In this document: in pieces, positions 45,104 to 57,982 of the stretch
How the letters are laid out: each line of letters starts with the position of its first letter
Position numbering within the stretch: the stretch's first letter is position 1
Origin: Ceratopteris richardii
Lineage: Eukaryota; Streptophyta; Polypodiopsida; Polypodiales; Pteridaceae
Length of the DNA stretch: 64,000 nucleotides
Assembly (NCBI GenBank): GCA_020310875.1
Contig: CM035407.1
Span: 72,793,721 to 72,857,720, forward strand
Direction: 5' to 3'
The notes under the pieces: model-generated
Databases searched by the model: none
Told to the model about the DNA's origin: nothing
What the model saw: only the letters and a program-made list of their open reading frames with translations
Position numbers and translations under genes: made by a program

Positions 45104-48100
45104 ATGGCTGAAAGCAGTGATGTATTCCGTATGTTGGCTGTTGAGGATAAGTTGGATGGTACCAACTACCCATTATGGGCTTATATGATGCGACATGTAC
45201 TGGTTGCAAAAGGATTGTGGAACATTGTGCAGGGTGTTGAAAGACGTCCTGTTACACCTGTAACGACAGGTACTGCAAATACAGGTGTTGGAGCTGATGA
45301 AGATGGTGTCGAAGATGATATTCCGCAGATTCTTGTTCGTGCTGCTGTTTCTGTTGCACCTACTGCAGAGCAGATTCGTTGGGATGGCAGAGATGCCCAG
45401 GCACATGCATTGATAGCTTTGTCTGTCAAACGTGCCATTATTCCTCACATTCGCTCTTGCAGAACAGCAAAGGATGCTTGGGATACACTTACCACTTTGT
45501 ACCAGGCTAGGAATGAGGCTCGTGTTGCTTACCTCCGAAAACAGTTGGAGAGTGAGCACATGAATGAAGGTGATTCGATGGACAGTTTTCTTACAAAGAT
45601 CAAAGACCTGAAGGAACAATTGATTTCTGTTGATGAGGTTATACCAGATAGCTCACTTGTGCAGACCGTTCTGAATGGCCTTCCTGATTCATATCAGAGT
45701 TTTGCCTCTACTCTTCGATTGATGATGAAAGGCAATCCGAATGCCTTGTCATTTGAGGAATTAGTCTCTGTTCTGTTGCAGGAAGATCAGTCCAGGCAGA
45801 ACAGGTCCATTATGCATGTTGCAGATCAAGCTTTCCTGGCTAGTCAGAAGGGCAAAGGAAAATGGAGCTCTTCTACTAGTAAGCAGAAATCTGCAAATGC
45901 TGCACAATCGAAGAACCAAGATAAAGATGAGAAGAAATCAGAAAAGCAGAAATTGTTCTGCAAGTACTGTAAAGGAAATGATCATATTATAAAGAACTGT
46001 CCAAAACTGGCTGCTAAAGAGGCAAAGAAGAAAGAGGCTGGAATGGTTGTTGCAGAGGCCTCTACACCAAAAACAGAGTCTGCAAATCTTGTGCAGGAAG
46101 AAGAATGGGAGTTTACTACTGTTTGCAGTTTTGACCCATCTTCTCATGATCAGTGCATGTCTGCAGTAGACTTAGATGTTTGGTACTTTGACACTGGGGC
46201 AACCAAACATATTACCTCGCAGCGCAGTTTCTTCTCTTCACTCGAGCCTGCCCCTACAGGGAATACTGTCACATGCGCCAATAACTCCTCTTATCCTGTT
46301 ATGGGAGTTGGTAAGATCATTCTGACTACTGCTGATGGTAGTTCTTTCACTTTGTCAGATGCTTTATTTGTGCCAGGGATCAAAAAGAACCTGTTATCAG
46401 TTTCTGCATTAGCCAAGATTGGCTTGGTTGTGAAATTCGTTGATGACAGGTGTACAGTCCATGATCTCTCAAATGGCGATGTGATTATTGCTTCTCGCAT
46501 TTTATGTCGTGGGCTGTATAAGCTCATAGACTATGAAAAATCTGTGAATGATTCGGCATGTGCAGTTCATGATTCTCAGGCTATGTCAGATGCAAAGCTT
46601 TGGCATGCACGTTTTGGTCATCTGAATTTTGCTAGTTTGTTACGCCTGCAGAAATCTGAAATGGTGTCCTCTTTGCCCAAACTTGAGGCACCTGGAAAAC
46701 ATGTTTGTGAAGGCTGTATTTTGGGCAAAATGCAGCGTTCTTCCTTTCCGAAAGTTGGTTCAGTTCGGGCTATGCAGAAATTGCAGCTTGTACATAGTGA
46801 TGTCTGTGGTCCTATGCAGACACCCTCTTTTGGAAATTACCTTTACTTCGTGACTTTCATTGATGATTTTTCCAGGCATGCATGGGTATATCCACTCAAA
46901 GCAAAGTCCGAAGTGTTCATGTGCTTCAAATAGTTTTTGGTTTTGGCTGAAAATGTGTCAGCATGTAAAATAGGCACCCTCCGTTCTGATCGAGGGGGGG
47001 AATATATGTCTTCAGATTTTAATGCATTTCTGGCTGAACGTGGGATAAAACACCAGTGTGCAGTGCCGTATACACCTCAACAGAATGGAGTTGCTGAACG
47101 AAAGAACAGGTCACTCATGGAGATGGCGAGGTGCATGGTCAAAAGTCAGGCTTTACCACATAGTTTCTAGCTTGAGGCTGTCATGTGTGCAGCATATGTA
47201 CTGAACAGGTGTCCCACGAAAGCGTTGCAGTCTATCACTCCATATGAGGCTTGGCATGACCGCAAGCCATCTGTTGCTCATCTACGTGTTTTTGGTTGTT
47301 TGGCATATGCATTAGTGCCTGAACAACATCGCAGAAAATTGGATGATAAGGGAGTAAAATGTATTTTTGTTGGGTACAGTTCTGAAAGTAAAGGCTATCG
47401 TCTGTATCATCCACAGACTAAACGCATTCTGGTTAGCCGTGATGTTGTCTTTGTGGAAGATGCTATTCAGCCATTGCTTTCATGTACTAAGGAGACATCT
47501 GTTAGCTCCAAAGACATGTATGATACTTTGATGCCTCTTTTTACAGGTGGACAGGCTAGCGCTGGTCCTAATGAGGCAACTTCTCAGCCTTTGCAGGTTT
47601 CATATGATGATGCAGATCATGCCATTTCTGATGCAGATTTACATGATGCACTTGTTGATGAGAGAGCTGATATTGAACAGGCAAAAACTATGCCAAAATG
47701 GCTGGTGCAGACTTTGCGTGACAGCAAATTAGATGCACCTTTGTCATATCGTACTCGTTCAGGCTCTCATAGTACCTCCTTTGCATCAGATTGCTATGCT
47801 ATGGCTGCATCTAGTCTCTGTGATGAGAATGAGCCTGTTTCTTTTGATGAAGCACAAAATTCAGAAAATTGGATGGCTGCTATGCAATCTGAATATGATG
47901 CTATAATGAAGAATGGTACATGGTCTTTATGTGACTTGCCTCCTGGCAAGAAGGCCATTGGCACTAAGTGGGTATACAAGCTGAAGCATAAACCTGATGG
48001 TACAGTTGACAGGTATAAGGCTAGGCTTGTTGCAAAGGGTTATGCGCAGGAAAGAGGCATTGATTTTGATGAGACCTTTGCACCTACATGCCGTATGACT

Positions 48101-49369
48101 ACTGTTCGGAGCATTTGTGCACTTGCAGCCCATCATGGTTGGAATGTACATCAGTTGGACATTAAAACAGCATTTCTGAATGGTGACTTGCATGAAGAAG
48201 TGTATGTTTTTCAGCCCCGTGGCTTTGTGCAGAAAGGGCATGAAAACCAGGTGTGCAGGTTAAAGAAGGCGTTATATGGTTTAAAGCAAGCACCATGTGC
48301 TTGGTATGAGAAAATACATGCCTATCTGATTGCACATGGTTTTGAGAACAGTCCAACTGAAAGCACCTTATATGTTAAGCGTGCTAATGATGTGCTTTTG
48401 ATCATTGTTGTCTATGTAGACGACATGCTGCTCACTGGTCCTCTTGAGAAGCATATTGCTGATTTCAAGGCTGATTTGCATGCCTCATTTGAGATGTCTG
48501 ATTTGGGGCATTTGCATCATTATTTGGGCATTCAGTTTATGCAAGTTGATGGTGGAATGGCTTTGTGTCAAACGAAATATATTGACACATTATTGCAGCG
48601 TTTTGGCCTTGAAGACTGTAAGCCTATTGCCACTCCTATGGAGACAGGTTTACGATTGAGTCTTCATGATGCTGGAGATGCATTTGATGCTGTTCTCTAT
48701 CAGCGGGCTGTTGGATGCTTGATTTACTTATGCATTACTCGGCCAGATATTCAGTTTGCTGTCTCACAGATGAGCAGGTTTATGCATTGCCCAGGAGTCA
48801 CGCATTGGAAAGCGATTAAGCGCATCTTTCGCTACTTGAGTGGTACTCGGCTACTTGGGTTGTTTTATCCCAAGGGGGGATCACTACCGCCAAATTTGCA
48901 TGCTTTTTCTGACTCAGATTGGGCTAGTTGCTATGACACTCGTGTGTCCACCAGTGGTTTTTGTTTCATGCTTGGTAGCTCATGTATATCTTGGTTGAGC
49001 AAGAAGCAGCCTACTGTGGCCACTTCCAGTTGTGAGGCTGAGTATAGGGCAGCTTTCACAGCGACTGTTGAGTGTGTGTGGCTCAGACGCCTTATGGCTG
49101 ATTTGGGTGTTGGCCAGTCTTCTGCCACCACCATCTTCACTGACAGTCAGAGCGCATTGGCAGTTGCGAGGAACCGTGTGTTCCATGCTCGCACTAAGCA
49201 CATTGAGGTGCATTATCACTATGTTAGGGAGAGGTTCTCTGCTGGGGAGATCAGCTTGGCATATGTGCCCACGCAGGAGAACATTGCAGACCTTTTCACG
49301 AAGGCTCTGCCTAGGGAGAAGTTTGAAGCTTTCCGCAAAGCTTTGGGCTTACTTCTTTTTGTGGAGTGA
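45104..49369 (+). pseudogene. Copia-E gag-pol polyprotein, two nonsense codons
   Basis: One frame of 1421 codons from ATG 45104 to TGA 49367-49369, interrupted by TAG at 46931-46933 (codon 610; Copia-F has Gln CAA) and TAG at 47168-47170 (codon 689; Copia-F has Trp TGG). Domains in order: gag with DKLDGTNYPLW near codon 15; knuckle CKYCKGNDHIIKNC (~286-299); protease YFDTGATKH (~360); GAG-pre-integrase LWHARFGHLNF (~498); integrase CEGCILGKMQ, VHSDVCGP, RSDRGGEY, QNGVAERKNR; RT QLDIKTAFLNGDL (~1017), YGLKQAPCAWY, YVDDMLLTG (~1104); RNase H FSDSDWASC (~1267), TSSCEAEYRA, FTDSQSALAVARN. All catalytic motifs are intact, and both stops fall in or near integrase. The start follows a leader of ~340 bp after the primer site. 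Confidence 0.94.
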
Positions 49370-49443
49370 TTTCCACATAGCTCGGCACTTCCTTATACAT
49401 GAGTGCCAGCTCCTTGTTCACCGCATCACTCCCAGGGGGGATT

Positions 49444-49673
49444 TGTTGATATATTTAGGTAGTGATGTGTGTGAACACTCTAGGACCGTCGGGGCACTTT
49501 TTTCCCTCTTTAGGAGGTTTTTTTCCCCCGGCTTGTATATAGGCCTATTGCCCTAATGGGCTACTTATCTTTGTACATTCTCTAGTAATACATTCAGTCT
49601 TGTGTGTTGTGCTCCAAGCTTCTTCCTCTTCCTTGTGCTGTTCGCATGCTTCCGCAGACGTCTAACTCCAACA
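49444..49673 (+). repeat. Copia-E 3' LTR
   Basis: 230 bp, same ends as the 5' copy, preceded by CAGGGGGGATT. Differences from the 5' LTR are mostly transitions. Confidence 0.93.
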
Positions 49674-50180
49674 GGTAACGATATCTCAATTTATTCTTTA
49701 CTTTGCATGGATGGTGGTATTAATAAAAAGCTCGTTAATATTTTACATGACGATGGTAGTTCACATGATTTCATTTCTCATTTATTTGTACAAGAAATTA
49801 AATTTAAAAAAATTCCTTCATTGTATAAAGTGAAAGCTACATTTCAAGGTAGTCGTTATAATGTAACATGAAAGGTGCAAGATGTTACGATTAGCATAGG
49901 CCGATATGTAGATGCGCGGACATTTTTAATTGCACCTTTGCAATCTTACGATGTTATAATCACTATGCCTTTTCTTCATCATTATAACCCACATATTGAC
50001 TACCATACACATACCTTTAACTTTGAATTTAAAGGTCAAATCATTACTTTGTCTACACGGCATGATTTCCACCCATTTCCATTGATTACTCATACTCAAG
50101 TAAAATGTGCATTTAGGAAAGGATTCAATTCATGCATTGTTTTTTTCAATGTCATAAATGATTATACTCATACAATTCAT
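49674..50180 (+). pseudogene. Gypsy-G protease region
   Basis: It resumes after Copia-E. LHDDGSSHDFIS is a retropepsin active-site phrase (DDGSS where DSGSS/DTGAS is usual). SIGRYVDARTFLIAPLQSYDVIITMPFLHHYNPHIDY is the typical end of the gypsy protease before RT. One TGA (49869-49871) interrupts the frame. Coding continues until Copia-F enters at 50181 (site TTCAT, 50176-50180). Confidence 0.8.
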
Positions 50181-50763
50181 TGTTGATATATTTAGGTATT
50201 GATGTGTGTGAACACACTAGGACCGCCGGGGCACTTTTTTCCCTCTTTAGGAGGTTTTTTTCCTCGGCTTGTATATATGCCTATTTGCCTAACGGGCTAC
50301 TTATCTTTGTACATTCTAGTGGTAATACATTTAATATTGTGTGTCGAGCTCCAAGCTTCTTCTTCTTCCTTGTGTTGTTCGCAAGCTTCCGTAGACATCT
50401 AACTCCAACAATTGGTATCAAAGAGGTCGCCACTTCATCTAGGGTGTCGTCGACACCTCTCCAATTGTAGTCTCAGAATCGCACAAATTTTGGTGAGCAT
50501 ACTCACGTGTTTTTGAGATCAAAACAAATTTTCTTTGTGGTGCCAAAATCGTGATTTGAGCTCGTTTCAACCTTCAAACGCAATATCGCAGTGCTTGTGC
50601 AGACTATTTCACCTTTTTGTGCCAAAATTATATACTAGTTTCAGTTCGCCAATATAAGCACCTCGAAGTCTGCTATAGGTCTAGCAGAATTTGTCTAGGC
50701 AGTTCTGTTCAACTTTTTGAGATACAGTCAATTTTTTGCATCAAGGTATTTTAGTCACCGACC

Positions 50764-53700
50764 ATGGCTGAAAGCAATGATGTATTCCGTATGTTGGCTG
50801 TTGAGGATAAGTTGGATGGTACCAACTACCCGTTCTACATATTCTTGTTCGTGTTGCGGTTTCTGCTGCACCTACTGCATAGCAAATTTTTTGGGATGGT
50901 AGAGATGCCTAGGCACATGCATTGATAGCTTTGTCTCTCAAACGTGCCATTATTCCTCACATACGCTCTTGCAGAACAACTAAGGATGCTTGGGATACAC
51001 TTACCACATTGTACCAAGCTAGGAATGAAGGTGATTCTATGGACAGGTTTCTAACAAAGATCAAAGACTTGAAGGAATAGTTGATTTCTACTGATGAGGT
51101 TATACCAGATAGCTCACTTGTGCAGACCCTTTTGAATGGTCTTCCTGATTCATATCAGAATTTTGCTTCTACTCTTTGTTTGATGATGAAAGGCAATCCA
51201 AATGCCTTGTCATTTGAGGGGTTAGTCTCTGTTCTGTTGCAGGAACATCAGTCCAGGCAGAACAGGTCCATTATGCGTGTTGTAGATCAAGCTTTCTTGG
51301 CTAGTCAGAAGGGCAAAGGAAAATGGAGCTCTTCAATTAGTAAGCAAAAATCTGCTAATTTGGCACAATCGAAGAGAGAAGACAAAGAGGAAAAGAAATC
51401 AGAAAAGCAAAAACTGTTTTGCAAGTACTGTAAAGGAAATGATCATATCATAAAGAACTGTCCAAAACTGGCTGCTAAAGAGGCAAAGAAGAAAGAGGTT
51501 GGAATGGTTGTTGCAGAGGCCTCTACACCAAAAATAGAGTCTGCTAATCTTGTGTAGGAAGAAGAATGGCATTTACTACTGTTTGCAGTTTTGACCCATC
51601 TTCTCATGAGCAGTGCATGTCTGTAGTAGACTCAGATGTTTGGTACTTTGACAGTGGGACGACGAAACATATTACCTCACAGCGTAGTTTCTTCTCTTCA
51701 CTCGAGCCTTCCCCCACAGGGATTATTATTACATGTGCCAACAACTCCTCTTATCCTGTTACGAGAGTTGGTAAGATCATTTTGACTACTCTTGATGGTA
51801 GTTCTTTCACTTTGTCAGATGCTTTGTTTGTGCCAGGGATCAAGGAAAATTTGTTATCAGTTTCTGCATTAGCCAAGATTGGCTTGGTTGTGAAATTTGT
51901 TGATGGCAGGTATACCATTCATGATCTGTCAAATGGCGATGTGATTATTGCTTTTGGCATTTTATGTCGTGGGCTGTATAATCTCATAGACTATGAAAGA
52001 TATGTAAATGATTTGGCATGTGCAGTACATGATTCTCAGGCTATGTCACATGCAAAGCTTTGGCATGCACGCTTTGGTCATCTGAATTTCGCTAGTTTGC
52101 TACGCCTGTAGAAATGTGAAATAGTGTCCTCTTTGTCCAAACTTGAGGCACCTCGTAAACATGTATGTGAAGGCTGTATTTTGGGCAAAATGCAGTGTTC
52201 TTCCTTTCCAAAAGATGGTTCAATTTGGGCTACTCAGAAATTGCAGCTTGTACATAGTGATGTCTATGGTCCTATGCAGACACCCTCTTTTGGAAATTAT
52301 CTTTACTTCGTGGCTTTCATCGATGATTTTTCCAAGCATGCATGGGTATATCCATTGAAGGAAAATTATGAAGTGTTCATGTGCTTCAAACAATTTTTTG
52401 TTTTGGCTAACAATCTGTCAGCATGTAAAATGGGCACCCTCCGTTCTGATCGGGGGGGGGATATATGTCTTCTGATTTTAATGCATCTCTGGCTGAACGT
52501 GGGATAAAACACCAGTGTTCAATGTCCTATAAACCTCAACATAATGGAGTTGCTGAACGAAAGAACAGGTCACTCATGGAGATGGCAAGGTGTATGGTCA
52601 AGAGTCAGGCCTTACCACATAGTTTCTGGCTTGAGGTTGTTATGTGTGCAGCATATGTACTTAACACGTGTCCCACTAAAGCATTGCAGTCTATCATTCA
52701 TATGAGGCTTGGCATGATTGCAAGCCATCTGTTGCTCATCTGCGTGTTTTTTGTTGTTTGGCATATGCATTAGTGCTTGAACAACATGGCAGAAAATTGG
52801 ATGATAAAGTAGTAAAATGTATTTTTGTTGGGTACAGTTCTGAAAGTAAAGGTTATCGTCTGTATCATCCACAGACTAAACGCATTGTGGTTAGCCGTGA
52901 TGTGCTTTTTGTGGAAGATGTTATTCAGCCATTGCTTTCATGTACTAAGAAGACATCTGTTAGCTCCAAAGACATCTATGATACTTTGCTGCATCTTTTT
53001 ATAGGTGGATAGTCTAGTGTTTCTCCTAATGAGGCAACTTCTCAGCCTTTGTAAGTTTCATGTGATGACGTAGATCATTCCATTTCAGATGCAGATTTAC
53101 ATGATGCACTTGTTGATGAGAGAGTTGATATTGAGCAGGCAAAAACCATGCCAAAATGGCTAGTGCAGACTTTGCGTGACAGTAAATTAGATGCATCTTT
53201 GTCATATCGTACTTGTTCAGGATCTCATAGTGCCTCTTTTGCATCACATTGCTATGCTATGGCTGCATCTAGTCTCTATGATGAGAATGAGCGTGTTTCA
53301 TTTGATGAAGCACAAAATTCAGAAAATTGGATGGCTAGTATGCAATATGAATATAATGCTATAATGAAGAATGGTACTTCGTCTTTATGTGACTTGAATC
53401 CAGGCAAGAAGGCCATTGGTACTAAGTGGGTTTACAAGCTAAAGCGTAAGCCTGATGGAACAATTGACAGCTATAAGGCTAGGCTTCTTGCAAAGGATTA
53501 TGCGCACAAAAGAGGCATTGATTTTGATGAAACCTTTGCTCCTACTTGCCAAATGACTACTATTCATAGCATCTGTGCACTTGCAGCTCATCATGGTTGG
53601 AATGTACATCAGTTGGAAATTAAAACAACATTTTTGAATGGTGACTTGCATGAAGAAGTGTATGTTTTTCAGCCCCGTAGCTTTATGCAGAAAGGGCATG

Positions 53701-54808
53701 AAAACCAGGTGTGTAGGTTAAAGAAGGCATTATATGGTTTAAAGCAAGCACCATGTGCTTTGTATGAGAAGATACATGCCTATCTGATTGCACATGGTTT
53801 TGAGAGCAATCCAACTGAAAGCACCTTATATGTTAAGCGTGCTAATGATGTACTTTTGATCATTGTGGTTTATGTTGATGACATGCTGCTCACTAGTCCT
53901 CATGAGATGCATATTGCTGATTTTAAGGCTGATTTACATGCCTCATTTGAGATGTCCGATTTGGGGCATTTGCATCACTATTTGGGCATTCAGTTTATGC
54001 ACGTTGATGGTGGAATGGCTTTTGTCAAATGAAATATATTGGCACATTATTGCAGCATTTTGGCCTTGAAGACTGTAAACATATTGCCACTCCTATGGAA
54101 ACAGGTTTATGACTGAGTCTTCATGATGTTGGAGATGCATTTGATGTTATTCTCTATCAGCAGGCTGCTTGATTTACTTATGCATTACTCAGCTACACAT
54201 TCAGTTTGCTGTCTCACAGATGAGCAGGTTTATGCATTGCCCAGGAGTCAAGCATTGGCAGGTGGTTAAGTGCATCTTTTGCTACCTGAGTGGTACTCGG
54301 CTACTTGGGTTGTTTTATCCCAAGGGGGGATCACTACCACTAGATTTGCATGCTTTTTCTGACTCTGATTGGGCTAGTTGCTATGACACTCATGTGTCCA
54401 CTAGTGGCTTTTGCTTCATGCTTGGTAGCTCATGTATATCTTGGTTGAGCAAGAATCAGCCTATTGTGGCGATGCTAAGTATAGGGCAACTTTCACAGCG
54501 ATTGTTGAGTGTGTGTGTGGCTCAGATGCCTTATGGCTGATTTGGGTGTTGGTCAATCTTCTGCCACCACCATCTTCATTGAGAGTCAGAGCGCATTGGC
54601 AGTTGCGAGGAACCCAGTGTTCCATGCTCGCACTAAGCACATTGAGGTGCATTATCATTATGTCAGGGAGAGGTTCTCTGCTAGAGAGATCAGCATGGCA
54701 TATGTGCCCATGCAGGAGAACATTGCAAACCTTTTCACGAAGGCTCTACGTAGGGAGAAGTTTGAAGCTTTCCGCAAAGCTTTGGGCTTACTTCCTTTTG
54801 TGGAGTAA
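50764..54808 (+). pseudogene. Copia-F gag-pol, disrupted
   Basis: Gag starts MAESNDVFRMLAVEDKLDGTNYP and then loses about 150 bp relative to Copia-E at ~50833, with a second deletion near 51028. Stops or frameshifts follow at 51080, 51555, 52111, ~52460 (a G-run length change), 52700, 53010, 54032, 54110, 54175 and 54475. Recognisable parts are the knuckle CKYCKGNDHIIKNC (~51420), protease YFDSGTTKH, integrase CEGCILGKMQ, RT FLNGDLHEEVYVFQP and YVDDMLLTS (~53870), and RNase H FSDSDWASC. The density of lesions implies greater age than Copia-E. Confidence 0.9.
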
Positions 54809-54883
54809 TTTCCACATAGCTTGGCACTTCCTTATACATGAGTGCCACCTCCTTGTTCACCGCATCACTTCTAGGGGGGGATT

Positions 54884-55039
54884 TGTTGATATATTTAGGT
54901 AGTGATGTGTGTGAACACACTAGGACTGTCGGGGCACTTTTTTCCCTCCTTAGGAGGTTTTTTTCCCCCGGCTTGTATATACGCCTATTGCCCTAATGGG
55001 CTACTTATCTTTGTACATTCTAGTGGTAATACATTCAGT
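54884..55039 (+). repeat. Copia-F 3' LTR, truncated
   Basis: It matches the first ~156 bp of the Copia-E/F LTR up to ACATTCAG, then changes directly to gypsy-G coding sequence. This indicates a deletion that removed the LTR end and perhaps some gypsy sequence. Confidence 0.85.
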
Positions 55040-57820
55040 AACTGATGCACATAAACCTTTCATGACTACATATAAGGATTGTTTTATGTCTGAGTATCCC
55101 TCTAAACTACCACCATCTCGAGGATCCTTTGACCATAGCATAGACTTAGTACCTCATAGTTACCCTCCTCATAAAGCACCTTATAGACATGGCCCACTAC
55201 ACCAAAAGGAAATAGAGAACCAAATAAAAGACCTACTAAAGAAAGTACTTATAAGGCCTAGTTCTTCCCCATTTGGAGCACCAGTTCTCTTAGTACAGAA
55301 GAATAATAAAATATCAAATATGCATTGATTATAGAGCCCTTAAGAAGATCACAATAAAGAGTAGATACCCTATTCCTCGAATAGATGATCTTTTAGATAA
55401 ATTACGAGGAGCTCATTTCTTTAGTGAAATTGATCTAAAATCGGGTTACCATCAAATTCGTATGACACAAAGTCATATTTTTAAGATTGCATTTAGAACT
55501 CAAACCGACCATTATGAATTTATGGTAATGCCCTTTGGACTTACTAATGCCCCTGCTACGTTTACACGAATGATGAACAATATTTTTCTTGATTACTTAG
55601 CTTTTGTTCTTGTATTCTTTGATGATATACTTGTTTAGAGTAAGAAAGATAGTGAGCATGAGGAGCATCTTAAAACAGTTTTTCTTTTGCTATGAGAGAA
55701 CACACTTTACGCTAATCTTGAAAATAGTTACTTCTTTCAACATAAGCTAGAATATGTAGGACATATTATTTCAATTGAAGGCATGCATGTGGTTCCGAAA
55801 ACAATTCAAGTTATAGCAGAATGGCCTACACCACAATCAGTCAATGATGATTGTTCTTTTCTTGGGTTGGCTAGTTTCTATAGGAAATTTGTTCGAAGTT
55901 TTTCTTATTTAGCACTACCTCTTACTTTATTATTGAAAAAGAAAAAAAAAATTCATGGGGACTTACCCAACAACAATCCTTTGAAAAAATCAAACATGCA
56001 CTTTCACATGCACCTATTTTACAGTTACTTGATTTTTCACAACCTGTTCATGTCATTACTGATGATAGTGGTTCAACGATAGGTGATGTTTTAATGCAAA
56101 ATGATAATCCCATTGCATTTGAGAATTATAGTACATATGATAAGGAATTGTTAGCGGTTAAGCATGCTTTGCGAGTTTGGAAACACTATCTTATGGGCTC
56201 TGAGGTCTTAATCAAAACCAATCAACATGCTATTGAGCATTTATTAAATCAGCCCATAATCTTTGATCGGCATCTTAAATGGGCTTCATTCATTCAAAAT
56301 TTTCAACCCATGATCCAATATCAGCCTGGTAAAGCTAATGTTGTAGCTGATGCTCTTTGCAGTTTTTCCTTCACATTCTAGTTTTTTGCATAATATTTAT
56401 GCCATCCAAATTCTTTCTTTTTAAGAAATGATTTCCACTTATGCATCTAATTTGTATTTCTCATGTGCATGGAATGACTTCAAAAATTGTGCACCTTTAT
56501 CTGATGAACAATATACATTTCATCATGGTTTACTTTATTTTCAACATACATTGTGCATAACCAAAGCTTTTAAAGATTTTTTCATCAAAGAAGTGCATTA
56601 CCATCCTACATGGGTCATAGAGGCATACAAAGCACCATTTCTACTTGCAAATATTTCTTATTTTGGCCACACATGGAAAAAGATATTGCACATTATGTTT
56701 CTCAATGCATTGTATGTCAACATGTAAAACGTCATCATGGTAAACCATTTGGATTATTAATGCCACTTCCCATTCTGAACGAACCATGTGGAACAAACTT
56801 CTATGGATTTTATCACATGTCTTCCTATCACTTCATCACATAATGATATGATTTGGACAATAGTTGATAGGTTAAGTAAGTATGCATATTTCATTCCTTT
56901 TAGAAAAACTTTATCTACACCTCAGGATGCAAAATTATTCATTAAATGCATTTTCCCACATCATGGATTTCCTAAAGTAATGTTATCTCATCATGATGTT
57001 AGATTTTGTAATCATTTTTGGGTTGCCTTATTTCAACATTTTGGTTCTAAAATAGATTCTAGCTCTGCATTTCATCCCAAAAGTAATAGACAAAGTGAGG
57101 CTATGAACAATACTATTCTTGCTTTATTGCATTGTTATTCATTAGATAATCCCAATAACTGGGATGAAAAGTTGCCATTGCTTCAATTTGCTTACAATAA
57201 CACCACACACCACTAAATTTTTTACGCTCAAAAGGTTCCCACTCCCATGTCACTCACCCAAACCAACATTCCGATGGCTGATTTTATTGCTGAAGGTCAC
57301 ATTTCTATACTTCATGATGTTTACGAGCACATTAGGAAAAGTCAGGAGCAATACACACATAATATCAAGACAAAAGGATTATCCAAGGAATTCAAGGAAA
57401 ATGATCTTGTATAGCCGTGTATCATTAAAAGACATCTCAAAAATATTTTGCAGCATCCTAAAATTAAACTTGCACCATGCTATTATGGATTGTTTTGCAT
57501 TATACAAAAAATTAATGATAATTCATTTAGATTAGATATACCATCTCATTGGAATATACATAACTCTTTTCATATTAGTTTACTTAAACCATTTAAAGGA
57601 ACTTTACCACTCACTCCACTTCTTGATGATCCTCGTTTGATTGAAGAACAATCTGAAATCTTGGTTCCTCAGAAAATAATTGATCATGATGTCACTACTA
57701 CACACAAGTACCCAATATCATCAATATTTAGTTAAGTACAAAAATCACTCTATTGAAGAATGTCAATGGATACATAAAACACGATTAACACCCCATTATG
57801 ACCACTTAATTTTTGCATAA
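55040..57820 (+). pseudogene. Gypsy-G RT, RNase H, integrase and chromodomain-like tail
   Basis: RT starts with YKDCF...LPPSRGSFDHSIDL and has [50 protein letters not shown] and the active site VFFDDILV (~55615). RNase H follows from ~56040 (PVHVITDDSGSTIG, YDKELLAVKHALRVWKHYL, GKANVVADAL). Integrase has CIVCQHVKRHHG, MDFITCLP and, at the second catalytic position, SHHDVRF instead of the usual SDRDxRF; the Glu region HPKSNRQSEAMN is kept. The tail YLVKYKNHSIEECQWI (57735-57790, frameshifted) resembles a chromodomain, suggesting a chromovirus-type gypsy. Stops at ~55327, 55635 and 55693 and several frameshifts inactivate it. Confidence 0.88.
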
Positions 57821-57970
57821 AATACACAAACACATTAATGTAACTCCTCCATGAACATTTCCATGCATGTGTTTTTACATGGAATATGCTTATTTTTGTT
57901 TAGTGATGGAACATGTGACAGGTCATCCATGTTTATTTTTATTTTATCAATTGAGGTCAGTTGGTTTTTC

Positions 57971-57982
57971 ATATGAGGGGCA
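57971..57982 (+). other. Gypsy-G polypurine tract
   Basis: ATATGAGGGGCA, a short purine-rich run directly before the LTR start, about 150 bp after the end of coding. It is the usual plus-strand primer position. Confidence 0.65.

Larger units (their letters stand above)
44519..49673 (+). mobile_element. Copia-E, 5.16-kb nearly intact element with short LTRs
   Basis: LTRs of 230 bp each (44519-44748 and 49444-49673), primer site 44751-44762, one gag-pol frame, and PPT AGGGGGGATT at 49434-49443. The target duplication GGTAA is at 44514-44518 and 49674-49678. The two LTRs differ at about six positions (~2.6%). It belongs to a different copia family from A/B/D, with short LTRs and different gag; Copia-F is its degenerate relative. 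Confidence 0.95.
50181..55039 (+). mobile_element. Copia-F, degenerate relative of Copia-E with truncated 3' LTR
   Basis: 5' LTR 50181-50410 (230 bp), damaged primer site TGGTATCAAAG at 50413, broken gag-pol 50764-54808, PPT, and a 3' LTR that starts at 54884 but stops at 55039 after ~156 bp, where gypsy-G RT sequence begins. The last ~75 bp of the LTR and any right target duplication are gone. It is close to Copia-E throughout, but with deletions and many stops. Confidence 0.9.
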
